Part shown: in pieces, positions 43,344 through 51,601 of the stretch | Layout of the letters: every line of letters begins with the position of its first letter | Position numbering within the stretch: position 1 is the first letter of the stretch | Translations under genes and position numbers: made by a program | The notes under the pieces: model-generated | Seen by the model: the letters and a program-made list of their open reading frames with translations, nothing else | Told to the model about the DNA's origin: nothing | Database searches by the model: none | Source: Kitasatospora sp044457565 | GTDB taxonomy: Bacteria > Actinomycetota > Actinomycetes > Streptomycetales > Streptomycetaceae | DNA length: 64,000 nt | NCBI RefSeq assembly: GCF_044457565.1 | Contig: NZ_JBITGZ010000011.1 | Location: forward strand, 62,001-126,000 | Direction of reading: 5' to 3'

Positions 43344-43461
43344 ATTTCTCTTTCGCAGGTGTTTCGGCCGGTGTCGGGGCGGAATCGCCCGCAGGTCCCC
43401 CGGATGGCAGCATGGGGGGCGAAAGAGCATATGGGACAGCGTGCAGCGAGGAGAGCCAGCG

Positions 43462-43755
43462 GTGAGTGTCGCGCCCGTGGAGATCGAGCGCCCGGAGGTC
43501 GAAGGCCTGCCGGTGGCGGAGCCGGACACGCCCTGGGTCACGATCGTCCACAACGACCCGGTCAACCTGATGAGCTACGTCCAGTACGTCTTCCAGGCCT
43601 ACTTCGGGTACCCGAAGGACAAGGCCAGGAAGCTCATGATGGAGGTGCACAGCAAGGGCCGGGCGGTGGTCTCCAGCGGATCCCGCGAGGAGATGGAGCG
43701 GGATGTCCAGGCGATGCACGGCTACGGGCTGTGGGCCACCCTCCAGCACGACTAG
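43462..43755 (+). CDS. clpS: ClpS adaptor of the ClpAP/ClpCP protease
   Basis: The 97-residue protein has the ClpS core TPWVTIVHNDPVNLMSYVQY and the KAxxLMMEVHxxGRAVV stretch; the Asn-Asp-Pro and His residues line the N-degron pocket. ClpS delivers N-end-rule substrates to the Clp ATPase. GTG 43462 follows GAGGAGAG with good spacing; an earlier GTG at 43441 precedes that site and is unlikely. DUF2017 follows, as is common in actinomycetes. Confidence 0.93.
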   Translation: MSVAPVEIERPEVEGLPVAEPDTPWVTIVHNDPVNLMSYVQYVFQAYFGYPKDKARKLMMEVHSKGRAVVSSGSREEMERDVQAMHGYGLWATLQHD

Positions 43756-43830
43756 CCCATGACCGGCTTCCCTCCCGTGCACCCGGGGAGCGGTGCACAC
43801 GACGACGACAAGACGGGCTGACCGATACCG

Positions 43831-44406
43831 ATGGCTGGGTTGTTCGAGAGTGCCGGCGACGGGAGCGCGGCGATCGCGCTGGACGAGCTGGAGGCCTCCA
43901 TCCTGCGCTCTCTCGAGGTGCAGATGCTGGAGCTGATCGGGCCCGGGCCGGGCAAGGGCGGTGACGACCCGCTGGCCGCGCTGTTCGCCGAGGGCCCGAC
44001 CGAGGCGCCGTCCGACCCCGCGCTGGCCCGGCTGTTCCCCGACGCGTACGGCGAGCCGGGGCAGCCGGTGGACGCGGACACCGCAGCCGCCGCCGGGGAG
44101 TTCCGCCGCTACACCGAGATCGACCTGCGCACCCGCAAGCGCGAGGACGCGCTGCACGTGGTGCGGGCGCTGGACGGCCTGGAGGGCGAGGGCGGCGTAC
44201 TCAAGCTGACGCCGGCCGAGTGCCTGCGCTGGCTCGGTGCGCTGAACGACCTTCGGCTCACCCTCGGTGCCCGCCTGGAGGTCACCGAGGAGGATGAGCA
44301 GGGTCTCTACGCGCTGCCCGACACCGACGAGCGCAAGCCGCTGGTGATGGCGTACCTGTGGCTCGGCGGGATGCAGGAGTCGCTGCTGGACGCGATGGCG
44401 GACTGA
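43831..44406 (+). CDS. DUF2017 family protein
   Basis: The 191-residue helical protein with LRSLEVQMLELIGPG near the N-terminus and LNDLRLTLGARLEVTEEDE in the C-terminal half matches the actinobacterial DUF2017 family, almost always found after clpS. The family has no assigned biochemical role; a link to Clp-mediated turnover is inferred from gene order. It lies 75 bp after clpS and is followed by a strong hairpin. Confidence 0.85.
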   Translation: MAGLFESAGDGSAAIALDELEASILRSLEVQMLELIGPGPGKGGDDPLAALFAEGPTEAPSDPALARLFPDAYGEPGQPVDADTAAAAGEFRRYTEIDLRTRKREDALHVVRALDGLEGEGGVLKLTPAECLRWLGALNDLRLTLGARLEVTEEDEQGLYALPDTDERKPLVMAYLWLGGMQESLLDAMAD

Positions 44407-44433
44407 CGCCGCCGGCCCGCGCGGGCCGCCCCC

Positions 44434-44464
44434 GACCCTCTGTCCGCATGCCGGACAGAGGGTC
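44434..44464. terminator. Terminator after clpS-DUF2017
   Basis: GACCCTCTGTCCG pairs perfectly with CGGACAGAGGGTC around a 5-base loop, 27 bp after the DUF2017 stop. Confidence 0.8.
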
Positions 44465-44590
44465 GTTGCATTAGTGGTCAAATCAGCCGAAAGGTCAACC
44501 TGACATGCTCAAATAACGCTCAGATACCAACCGATATCCGGGCATTCCGTGGTACGACTGCTGAACCCCACGAAAGCAGGACGGTGCACC

Positions 44591-46033
44591 ATGGCCGAGC
44601 AGACGTATGACGAAGTGACGGATCCCAAACCGGATGAAGAGGGTTATGTCCGGGGCCTGGGCAGCCGCCAGATCCAGATGATCGCCATCGGCGGCGCCAT
44701 CGGCACCGGCCTGTTCCTCGGGGCGGGCACCGCGATCTCCAAGGCCGGCCCGAGCCTGATCCTGTCGTACGCGGTGGCCGGCGTGGTCATCTTCGTCATC
44801 ATGCGGGCGCTCGGCGAACTGCTCACCTACCGCCCGGTCTCCGGCAGCTTCGCCGAGTACGCCCGCGAGTTCCTCGGCCCCTTCGCCGGGTACGTGACCG
44901 GCTGGACGTACTGGCTGTTCTGGGTCGTCACCGGCATGGCCGAGACCACCGCCGCCGCCGTGTACGTCAACTTCTGGGAGCCGTCCATCCCGCGCTGGAT
45001 CAGCGCGCTGGTCTTCCTGGTGATCCTCTACGCGGCCAACCTGATCTCGGTGAAGCTCTTCGGCGAGATCGAGTTCTGGTTCTCGATGGTGAAGGTGACG
45101 GCCATCCTCGGCATGATCCTGATCGGCGTCGGCGTCCTCACCCTCGGCTTCAGCGACGCCGGTGACACCGCGTCGATCACCAATCTCTGGGCGGAGGGCG
45201 GCTTCTTCCCCAAGGGCATCGGCGCCACCGTGATGACCCTGCAGATCGTCATGTTCGCCTACCTCGGCGTCGAACTCGTCGGCGTCACGGCGGGCGAGAG
45301 CGAGGACCCGCAGAAGACCCTGCCCCGCGCCATCAACACCCTGCCCTGGCGCATCGCGCTGTTCTACATCGGCGCCCTGGTGATCATCCTCTCGGTCGTC
45401 CCGTGGACCGAATTCCAGCCCGGCGTCAGCCCGTTCGTGGCCGCCTTCGCCAAGATGGGCATCCCCGCCGGAGCCGGCATCATCAACTTCGTGGTGCTCA
45501 CCGCCGCGCTGTCCTCCTGCAACTCCGGCATGTACTCCACCGGCCGGATGCTGCGCGACCTCGCCCTGCGCGGCCAGGCCCCCGGCCGGCTGACCAAGCT
45601 CAACGCCAACCGCACCCCGGCCATGGCCATCACCGTCTCCGCGCTGCTGATGGGCGCCGGTGTCGTCCTCAACTACCTGGCCCCGGCCCGGGCGTTCGAG
45701 TACATCACCGCCGTCGCCACCGTCTGCGGCATCTGGACCTGGGCGATGATCCTGATCTGCCAGATCCGCTACCGCCGGGCCTGGACCGGCGGACACCTCC
45801 CGCCGCCCACCTTCAAGGCCCCCGGCAACCTGGCGAGCAGCTGGCTCGCCCTCGCCTTCCTCGCCCTGGTCGTCGTCCTGATCGGCTTCGACGAGGACAA
45901 CCGGATCTCGCTCTACGTCTTCCCGGTGTGGGCCCTGCTGCTGGTCGTCAGCTACCAGGTGCTCAAGCGCACCCGGCCGGAGGCCGTCCACGGCGTGCCG
46001 CACGACCACCTGCACGTCAGAAACGGACGGTGA
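44591..46033 (+). CDS. Amino-acid permease (APC superfamily)
   Basis: The 480-residue protein has twelve predicted helices and the AAT-family signature starting at IAIGGAIGTGLFLGAG, with FAEYAREFLGPFAGYVTGW in helix 3, FAYLGVELVGVTAGE and SSCNSGMYSTGRML. It is a proton-coupled importer; GABA, aspartate/asparagine, proline and aromatic transporters share these motifs and I cannot choose among them. It has an AT-rich upstream region with GGTCAA twice and starts at ATG 44591. It is 35 bp upstream of mec, probably by chance. Confidence 0.9.
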   Translation: MAEQTYDEVTDPKPDEEGYVRGLGSRQIQMIAIGGAIGTGLFLGAGTAISKAGPSLILSYAVAGVVIFVIMRALGELLTYRPVSGSFAEYAREFLGPFAGYVTGWTYWLFWVVTGMAETTAAAVYVNFWEPSIPRWISALVFLVILYAANLISVKLFGEIEFWFSMVKVTAILGMILIGVGVLTLGFSDAGDTASITNLWAEGGFFPKGIGATVMTLQIVMFAYLGVELVGVTAGESEDPQKTLPRAINTLPWRIALFYIGALVIILSVVPWTEFQPGVSPFVAAFAKMGIPAGAGIINFVVLTAALSSCNSGMYSTGRMLRDLALRGQAPGRLTKLNANRTPAMAITVSALLMGAGVVLNYLAPARAFEYITAVATVCGIWTWAMILICQIRYRRAWTGGHLPPPTFKAPGNLASSWLALAFLALVVVLIGFDEDNRISLYVFPVWALLLVVSYQVLKRTRPEAVHGVPHDHLHVRNGR

Positions 46034-46068
46034 CCGGGCGCCCGATCCGGCCTGGCTATCCTGACCGC

Positions 46069-46500
46069 ATGCTGACCATCACCCGCGCACTGCACGACGC
46101 CATCGTCGCCCACGCCCGGGCCGACCACCCGGACGAGGCCTGCGGCGTGGTCGCCGGCCCGGCCGGGACCGGACGGCCGGAGCGGTTCATCCCGATGCTC
46201 AACGCGGCCCGCTCGCCCACCTTCTACGAATTCGACTCCGGTGACCTGCTGAAGCTCTACCGCGAGATGGACGACCGGGACGAGGAGCCTGTGATCGTCT
46301 ACCACTCGCACACGGCCACCGAGGCCTACCCCTCCCGTACCGACGTCTCCTACGCGTCCGAGCCGCACGCCCACTACGTGCTGGTCTCCACCGCCGAGGG
46401 CACCGGTGCGGAGGCCCCCTTCCAGTTCCGCTCGTTCCGCATCGTGGACGGCGTGATCACGGAGGAAGACGTCCAGGTCGTCGAGGCTTACCCGGCCTGA
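46069..46500 (+). CDS. mec: Mec/JAMM metalloprotease of the CysO cysteine pathway
   Basis: The 143-residue JAB1/MPN protein has a complete zinc site: Glu23, His79, His81, Ser89 and Asp92 (HSHTATEAYPSRTD). In Mycobacterium tuberculosis the orthologous Mec releases cysteine from the CysO-cysteine conjugate. Here the order mec-leader-cysO-cysM matches that pathway. It ends in a GC-rich hairpin before the leader peptide. Confidence 0.9.
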   Translation: MLTITRALHDAIVAHARADHPDEACGVVAGPAGTGRPERFIPMLNAARSPTFYEFDSGDLLKLYREMDDRDEEPVIVYHSHTATEAYPSRTDVSYASEPHAHYVLVSTAEGTGAEAPFQFRSFRIVDGVITEEDVQVVEAYPA

Positions 46501-46520
46501 CGGCACCCCACCTGGACCCC

Positions 46521-46555
46521 GGCCCGCCACCCGCCCCCACAGCGGGCGGCGGGCC
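46521..46555. terminator. Hairpin after mec
   Basis: GGCCCGCC pairs with GGCGGGCC, and inside it CCGC pairs with GCGG across an interior loop. It likely ends the permease-mec transcript and isolates the leader-cysO unit. Confidence 0.5.
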
Positions 46556-46636
46556 TCACCTCTGCCGCCCGTCTCACCAGGGGAAACGGAATCATCCGCA
46601 TCGCGAGATGGGAATGTCGGAGCGGGGCCGGGAATC

Positions 46637-46642
46637 TATACG
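46637..46642 (+). promoter_or_regulatory. Probable -10 box of the cysO leader transcript
   Basis: TATACG ends 8 bases before the A of the leader-peptide ATG, where transcription would start. That predicts a leaderless message. No clear -35 is seen. Confidence 0.5.
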
Positions 46643-46650
46643 ATGAGCCC

Positions 46651-46770
46651 ATGCGTTCCGTCGATGTGAGCAACCAGGCACCGGGCATCCGCCTCGTGGC
46701 GCGCCTGCACGTCGACCTGTGCCGGCTCGCCAGCGCGATCTGTCCCGGCACGCCCGCCGGCTCGCGCTGA
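46651..46770 (+). CDS. Cysteine-type leader peptide upstream of cysO
   Basis: This 39-residue reading frame (MRSVDVSNQAPGIRLVARLH, then VDLCRLASAIC) carries the actinobacterial leader-peptide signature R-L-H-V-D-L-C-R-x-A-S-x-I-C that precedes sulfur and cysteine genes. Related small uORFs in mycobacteria attenuate downstream genes when cysteine is plentiful, by ribosome progress over Cys codons. It ends 102 bp before cysO. A -10-like TATACG just upstream implies translation from the very 5' end. Biological control here is inferred. Confidence 0.82.
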   Translation: MRSVDVSNQAPGIRLVARLHVDLCRLASAICPGTPAGSR

Positions 46771-46872
46771 GCCGCCCACCCAGGCCCGCCGCCAGGCACC
46801 ACGCCCCGGGCCGTCCGCCCCTGCCGCGCCCCTCGCGGCCCACCCACCTCACCCGCACAGGAGCGCACACCC

Positions 46873-47151
46873 ATGGCCATCGAGGTCCGCATCCCGACCA
46901 TCCTCCGCACCTACACCGACGGCGCCAAGGCCGTTGACGGCACCGGAGCCAATCTGGGGGAACTCTTCACCGACCTCGACTCCCGGCACCCCGGCATCGC
47001 CGCCCGGCTGCTGGAGAACGGCGAGCTGCGCCGCTTCGTCAACGTCTACCTGAACGACGAGGACGTCCGGTTCCTGGAGGGCATCTCCACCGCCGTCACC
47101 GACGGTGACAGCGTCACCATCCTGCCCGCCGTGGCCGGCGGCGCGTACTAA
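46873..47151 (+). CDS. cysO: CysO/MoaD-type sulfur-carrier protein
   Basis: The 92-residue ubiquitin-fold protein (MAIEVRIPTILRTYTDGAKA ... ILPAVAGG) would carry sulfur as a C-terminal thiocarboxylate used by CysM. The diglycine that must be terminal is followed here by Ala91-Tyr92, so maturation would need removal of two residues, as for the quinolobactin carrier QbsE. The JAMM protease encoded by mec is a candidate for that cut. ATG 46873 follows the ACAGGAG site. Confidence 0.9.
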   Translation: MAIEVRIPTILRTYTDGAKAVDGTGANLGELFTDLDSRHPGIAARLLENGELRRFVNVYLNDEDVRFLEGISTAVTDGDSVTILPAVAGGAY

Positions 47152-47220
47152 GGCCCGCCGGTCCGAACGCCCGCCGGACGAACATCCGCCGGACGAACGC
47201 CCGGCCGGCCCAAGGCCCGC

Positions 47221-47250
47221 CCTCCCGCCCGGACCCGCCCGGGCGGGAGG
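47221..47250. terminator. Perfect 12-bp hairpin between cysO and cysM
   Basis: CCTCCCGCCCGG pairs with CCGGGCGGGAGG around ACCCGC, 40 bp upstream of the cysM start. It is either a partial terminator that tunes cysM relative to cysO or a structured leader. Just upstream, CCGCCGGACGAAC occurs twice, 15 bp apart. Confidence 0.55.
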
Positions 47251-47289
47251 CACCTCGCTCCGCCCCATCCCCGTTGCCGGAGGCTCCCC

Positions 47290-48258
47290 TTGCGTTACGA
47301 CAGCCCGCTCGAAGCCGTCGGCAACACCCCGCTGGTCCGCCTGCCCCGCCTCTCCGCGGGCGTCCCGGGCAACGACCAGGGGCTGGTCACGCTCTGGGCC
47401 AAGCTGGAGGACCGCAACCCCACCGGCTCCATCAAGGACCGCCCCGCGCTGCACATGATCGAGCGCGCCGAGGCCGACGGCCGGCTCACCCCCGGCTGCA
47501 CCATCCTCGAACCCACCAGCGGCAACACCGGCATCTCCCTCGCGATGGCGGCCAAGCTCAAGGGCTACCGGATGGTCTGCGTCATGCCGGAGAACACCAG
47601 CGAGGAACGCCGCGAACTGCTGCGCATGTGGGGCGCCGAGATCATCCCCTCGCCCGCCGCCGGCGGCTCCAACACCGCCGTCCGGATGGCGAAGGAGATC
47701 GCCGCCGAGCACCCCGACTGGGTGATGCTCTACCAGTACGGCAACCCCGACAACGCCGGCGCGCACTACGCCACCACCGGGCCCGAGATCCTCGCCGACC
47801 TCCCCGGCATCACCCACTTCGTCGCCGGCCTCGGCACCACCGGCACCCTGATGGGCGTCGGCCGCTACCTGCGCGAGAAGGTCCCCGGCGTGCGGATCGT
47901 CGCCGCCGAACCGCGCTACGACGACCTGGTCTACGGGCTGCGCAACCTCGACGAGGGCTTCGTCCCCGAACTGTACGACGCCGAGGTGCTCACCACCCGC
48001 TTCAGCGTCGGCTCGGCCGACGCCGTGCGCCGCACCCGTGAACTCCTCCAGCAGGAGGGCATCTTCGCGGGCGTCTCCACCGGCGCCATCCTGCACGCGG
48101 CCATCGGCGTCGGCCGCAAGGCCGCCCTGGCGGGCGAGCGCGCCGACGTGGTCTTCGTGGTCGCGGACGGCGGCTGGAAGTACCTCTCCACCGGCATCTA
48201 CACGGCCGAATCCACCGAGGAAGCCGTCGAGGCGCTCCAGGGCCAGCTCTGGGCCTGA
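47290..48258 (+). CDS. cysM: CysM, O-phosphoserine sulfhydrylase
   Basis: The 322-residue PLP enzyme has the Schiff-base Lys49 (NPTGSIKDRPA), the TSGNTG loop and the GTTGT phosphate cup. The segment YGLRNLDEGFVPELYD retains the Arg that in the mycobacterial enzyme recognises O-phosphoserine, and the C-terminal GQLWA end matches it too. It makes cysteine on thiocarboxylated CysO. A TTG start at 47290 follows GGAGG with 6-base spacing. Confidence 0.93.
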   Translation: MRYDSPLEAVGNTPLVRLPRLSAGVPGNDQGLVTLWAKLEDRNPTGSIKDRPALHMIERAEADGRLTPGCTILEPTSGNTGISLAMAAKLKGYRMVCVMPENTSEERRELLRMWGAEIIPSPAAGGSNTAVRMAKEIAAEHPDWVMLYQYGNPDNAGAHYATTGPEILADLPGITHFVAGLGTTGTLMGVGRYLREKVPGVRIVAAEPRYDDLVYGLRNLDEGFVPELYDAEVLTTRFSVGSADAVRRTRELLQQEGIFAGVSTGAILHAAIGVGRKAALAGERADVVFVVADGGWKYLSTGIYTAESTEEAVEALQGQLWA

Positions 48259-48266
48259 CGGCCCCC

Positions 48267-48290
48267 CGGCCCCACCGGGTGGTGGGGCCG
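48267..48290. terminator. Bidirectional hairpin between cysM and the PemK-like gene
   Basis: GGCCCCACC pairs with GGTGGGGCC around GGGT, and one outer C-G pair extends the stem. It lies between two convergent stops. Confidence 0.7.
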
Positions 48291-48298
48291 AGCAGGCG

Positions 48299-48778
48299 CT
48301 ACACCCGCGCGTGCGCGGCGACGCGCGCCCAGATCTTCCGGTCGACCACACCCGCCCGGCGGCGGAACGCGCCCAGCGGCACCTCGCGCAGCTCGTCCGT
48401 CTCCAGCCAGCTGGTACGGCCCTGCCGGTCCCCGACCGAGCCGGGCGGCAGCGGCAGCACCCCGGGACGCTCCGCGTGGTGCTTGCTGGTGATCTTGGCG
48501 ACGGTCGTCGTCCGGCCGTCCACCCGCAGCACCAGGCACGGCCGGTCCTTGGCACCCGGGCCGTCCTCGAACGGGACCTCGGCCCACCAGATCTCCTGCG
48601 GCGCCGGCCGGACGCCGCGCTGCCCCGGGCCCGGGTGGGTGCCCGGCCGCCGGGCCGGAGCCGGAGCCGGCGCCGGCGCGCGGCGGGCCAGGCGCGCCCG
48701 GCGTACCAGCGCCACCGCCACCGCGGTCAGCACCCCGCCGCCCGCCACCACCGCCGCGATCACCCAGTAAGCGTTCAT
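48299..48778 (-). CDS. Membrane-anchored PemK/MazF-like protein
   Basis: The 159-residue protein has one N-terminal transmembrane helix (YWVIAAVVAGGGVLTAVAVAL), a basic Ala/Arg/Pro linker, and a C-terminal PemK/MazF-like beta-barrel (WWAEVPFEDGPGAKDRPCLV, TSWLETDELREVPLG). Soluble MazF cleaves RNA at the ribosome. No antitoxin gene adjoins it, and the anchor is unusual for a toxin, so it is likely a domesticated regulator. The 48778 ATG has no strong ribosome site. Confidence 0.7.
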   Translation of the reverse strand: MNAYWVIAAVVAGGGVLTAVAVALVRRARLARRAPAPAPAPARRPGTHPGPGQRGVRPAPQEIWWAEVPFEDGPGAKDRPCLVLRVDGRTTTVAKITSKHHAERPGVLPLPPGSVGDRQGRTSWLETDELREVPLGAFRRRAGVVDRKIWARVAAHARV

Positions 48779-49032
48779 TCGCCAGACCGTACCGGCAGCC
48801 AAATGCGCCCACCAGTACGACCGCTGTGACAGTTGAGTATTTATCCGTTCGTTGCTCCTGATTCGTCACGAAACAACCACGGAGCCCGTCGTGCGCCCGG
48901 CCCGCCCGTCCGGCCCGGAAGGCTGGTCCCGCGCCGGGACCGACCGGTCGGGAGGCCGGACGCCCCGGCCCCGTCCCCCGCGCGCCTTCCCCGTCCGGGT
49001 CAAGCCCCGGACCCCCGCCCGGAGGTGGCCCC

Positions 49033-49227
49033 ATGAGCCCGCGCAGCACCGACCTGTGGTCGTATGCCGAGATCGCCCGCCACATCAAGGTCCAGTCGGA
49101 GACGGTCCGCAACTACCGCCGGCACGGCCTGCTGCCCGACCCCGACACGCACGACGCCAACGGCCATCCACGCTGGTACCCGGACACCATCCGGGCCTGG
49201 GCACGCAACCGCCCCGGCCACCGCTGA
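49033..49227 (+). CDS. Small helix-turn-helix protein (MerR/excisionase-like)
   Basis: The 64-residue single winged-helix (YAEIARHIKVQSETVRNYRR, then HPRWYPDTIRAWARN) resembles the DNA-binding half of MerR or phage excisionases, without an effector domain. ATG 49033 follows GGAGGTGG. It is probably a small nucleoid or regulatory DNA-binding protein; no phage integrase is nearby. Confidence 0.78.
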   Translation: MSPRSTDLWSYAEIARHIKVQSETVRNYRRHGLLPDPDTHDANGHPRWYPDTIRAWARNRPGHR

Positions 49228-49343
49228 CGGCCGCCGCGGCGCCCCCGCCGGCCGGAGCGTTCTGGTGATTCCAGCCACAGCGCGGCACGGAGACGGGGGC
49301 AAAGTGCCTCTCCGCCCTTACTCTCGACACGCGAACGCAGCGC

Positions 49344-49366
49344 TACCGACCGGTGTACCGACCGGT
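49344..49366. promoter_or_regulatory. Two direct TACCGACCGGT repeats, candidate operator
   Basis: TACCGACCGGT at 49344-49354 is repeated at 49356-49366, each with a palindromic ACCGGT core, 58 bp before the metallohydrolase start. The 12-bp period suits a tandem-bound regulator. Confidence 0.4.
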
Positions 49367-49423
49367 AGCAACCGGACTTTTGACCAACACCAGCCAAGAC
49401 GTGTCGGGGCGGAGGGGCTCGGA

Positions 49424-50170
49424 ATGAAACTGACCGTGGTCGGGTGCTCGGGGAGCTTCCCATCCGCCGAATCACCGTGCTCCAGCTACCTGGTGGAGGC
49501 GGACGGCTACCGAGCGGTGCTCGACCTCGGCAACGGCGCGCTCGGCGCGCTGCAGAAGTACTGCGGCCTCTACGAGGTCGACGCCGTCCTGCTGAGCCAC
49601 CTGCACGCCGACCACTGCATCGACCTCTGCGCGTACTGGGTCGCCCGCAACTACCGCGCCGACGGCTGCCCCGAGCTGCTACCCGTGTACGGTCCGCCGG
49701 GCTCCGCCGAGCGCCTGGCCCGCGCGTACGACATGCCGGAGGACCCGGGGATGAAGGAGGTCTTCGACTTCCGCACCCTGCACCCGGGCAGCTTCGAGCT
49801 GGGCCCGCTGCGGATCACCGTCGCCCAGGTCAACCACCCCGTCGACGCCTACGCCTTCCGGATCGAGCACGGGGGCCGCTCGCTCGTCTACTCCGGCGAC
49901 ACCGGCGAGTGCGCCGAGCTGGTGGAGCTGGCCAGGGGCACCGACCTGTTCCTCTGCGAAGCCGCCTACACCGACGGCCGTGACACCTACCGGGCCGTCC
50001 ACCTCAACGGCCGCGAGGCCGGCGAGCACGCCGCCGCGGCCGGTGCCGCCCGGCTGGTGCTCACCCACATCCCGCCGTGGACGGACGCCGAGCGCAACCG
50101 CCGCGACGCGGCCGCGGTGTACACCGGCCCGGTCGAGGTCGCGAGACCCGGCGCCGTCTACGAGATCTGA
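49424..50170 (+). CDS. Metallo-beta-lactamase-fold metallohydrolase
   Basis: The 248-residue protein has the MBL zinc motif SHLHADHCID, a second metal Asp in VYSGDTGEC and a C-terminal His in LTHIPPW. It resembles RNase Z/PhnP-like hydrolases of small phosphodiesters. The exact substrate is not known; in Streptomyces such a gene commonly sits in this core neighbourhood. ATG 49424 follows GGAGGGG. Confidence 0.87.
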   Translation: MKLTVVGCSGSFPSAESPCSSYLVEADGYRAVLDLGNGALGALQKYCGLYEVDAVLLSHLHADHCIDLCAYWVARNYRADGCPELLPVYGPPGSAERLARAYDMPEDPGMKEVFDFRTLHPGSFELGPLRITVAQVNHPVDAYAFRIEHGGRSLVYSGDTGECAELVELARGTDLFLCEAAYTDGRDTYRAVHLNGREAGEHAAAAGAARLVLTHIPPWTDAERNRRDAAAVYTGPVEVARPGAVYEI

Positions 50171-50280
50171 CCGGCCCACCGTCAGATCCCCTTGCGGGTG
50201 CGGTAGTTACCGGCATGCGACGGCCCCGCCCGGCCGCTCGGGGCAGTGGCGGCAGGACGGGGCCGGGGCGGGGTCGGGCG

Positions 50281-51540
50281 TCAGGCCTTGGTGACGTCCT
50301 CGATCTCCTCGTCGCTCTCGCGGCCGGGGGTCATCAGGTTGAACTTGACGATCGCGAAGCGGAAGACGAAGTAGTAGATCGCGGCGAAGGCCAGGCCGAT
50401 CGGGATGATCAGCAGTGGCTTGGTTGCCAGGTGCCAGTTGATCACGTAGTCGATCAGGCCGGCCGAGAAGCTGAAGCCGTCGTGGACGCCGAGGGCCCAG
50501 GTCACCGCCATCGACAGGGCGGTCAGCACCGCGTGGATCGCGTACAGCACCGGGGCGATGAACAGGAAGGTGAACTCGATCGGCTCGGTGACACCGGTGA
50601 CGATGCTGGTCAGCGCGAGCGAGGTCATCATGCCCAGGACGACCTTGCGGCGCTCGGGGCGGGCGGCGTGCGCGATGGCCAGCGCGGCGGCGGGCAGCGC
50701 GAACATCATGATCGGGAAGAAGCCGGACTGGAACTGGCCGGCCGTCGGGTCACCGGCGAGGAAGCGGTTGATGTCGCCGTTGACCACGGTGCCGGTCGCG
50801 TCGGTGAAGCTGCCGGTCTGGAACCAGGCGTAGGTGTTGACGAACTGGTGCATGCCGATCGGGATCAGCGCACGGTTGATCAGGCCGAACAGGCCCGCGC
50901 CGGCCGCACCCGCGCCGACCAGGCTGTCGTTGACGCTGGAGATCGCGTCACCGATCGGCTGCCAGCAGAGGCCGAACAGGATGCCCAGGCCGGTGCCGAC
51001 GAACGCCATGATGATCGGGACCAGCCGGCGGCCGTTGAAGAAGCCCAGCCAGTCGACCAGCTTGGTGCGGTGGTACTTCTGCCACAGCACGGCGGAGAGC
51101 AGGCCGACGACCACGCCGCCGAGTACGCCGGGGTTCTGCGGCTTGCCGGCCGGCAGGGCCGCGGTCACGGTACCGTCCGCCGGGAAGGCGGTCAGGACGT
51201 TCTTGAAGACCAGGTAGCCGACCAGCGCGGCGAGCGCGGTCGAGCCGTCGGCCTTCTTGGCGAAGCCGATCGCGATGCCCACGCAGAAGAGCAGCGGCAG
51301 GTTGCTCAGGATCGCCCCGCCCGCGGTGCCGAAGACCTCGACGAGCTTCGCCGGGAAGTGCCAGTCCTTCTGGACGTCGGGCTGGCCGAGGCGGGCCAGC
51401 AGGCCGGCTGCGGGCAGCACGGCGATCGGCAGCTGGAGGCTGCGGCCGACCTTCTGGAGGCCGGGGAGGATTCCGGATCCGAACTTCTTCGTAGGGGACG
51501 GAGCCGCGGCGGGCGCCGGTGCCTGCGCAGACGTACTCAT
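50281..51540 (-). CDS. nagE2: PTS glucose-family EIIC, N-acetylglucosamine permease NagE2
   Basis: The 419-residue polytopic protein has the PTS GlcNAc-family landmarks LQLPIAVLPAAGLLARLGQ, GFFNGRRLVPI, GMHQFVNTYAWF, MMFALPAAALAI and TGVTEPIEF. There is no EIIA or EIIB domain attached, as in Streptomyces, where EIIB is encoded separately (nagF at 55502). NagE2 is the GlcNAc importer in S. coelicolor; the symbol is given by order and family. A perfect palindrome of two DasR-type sites lies 62 bp upstream of the start. ATG 51540 follows GGAACCTCC. Confidence 0.9.
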   Translation of the reverse strand: MSTSAQAPAPAAAPSPTKKFGSGILPGLQKVGRSLQLPIAVLPAAGLLARLGQPDVQKDWHFPAKLVEVFGTAGGAILSNLPLLFCVGIAIGFAKKADGSTALAALVGYLVFKNVLTAFPADGTVTAALPAGKPQNPGVLGGVVVGLLSAVLWQKYHRTKLVDWLGFFNGRRLVPIIMAFVGTGLGILFGLCWQPIGDAISSVNDSLVGAGAAGAGLFGLINRALIPIGMHQFVNTYAWFQTGSFTDATGTVVNGDINRFLAGDPTAGQFQSGFFPIMMFALPAAALAIAHAARPERRKVVLGMMTSLALTSIVTGVTEPIEFTFLFIAPVLYAIHAVLTALSMAVTWALGVHDGFSFSAGLIDYVINWHLATKPLLIIPIGLAFAAIYYFVFRFAIVKFNLMTPGRESDEEIEDVTKA

Positions 51541-51601
51541 GGGGGAGGTTCCTTACGGCAGGGCGGTCGGTCGGGGGTGCACAGGGGGCCGGACCGCGCG
51601 G

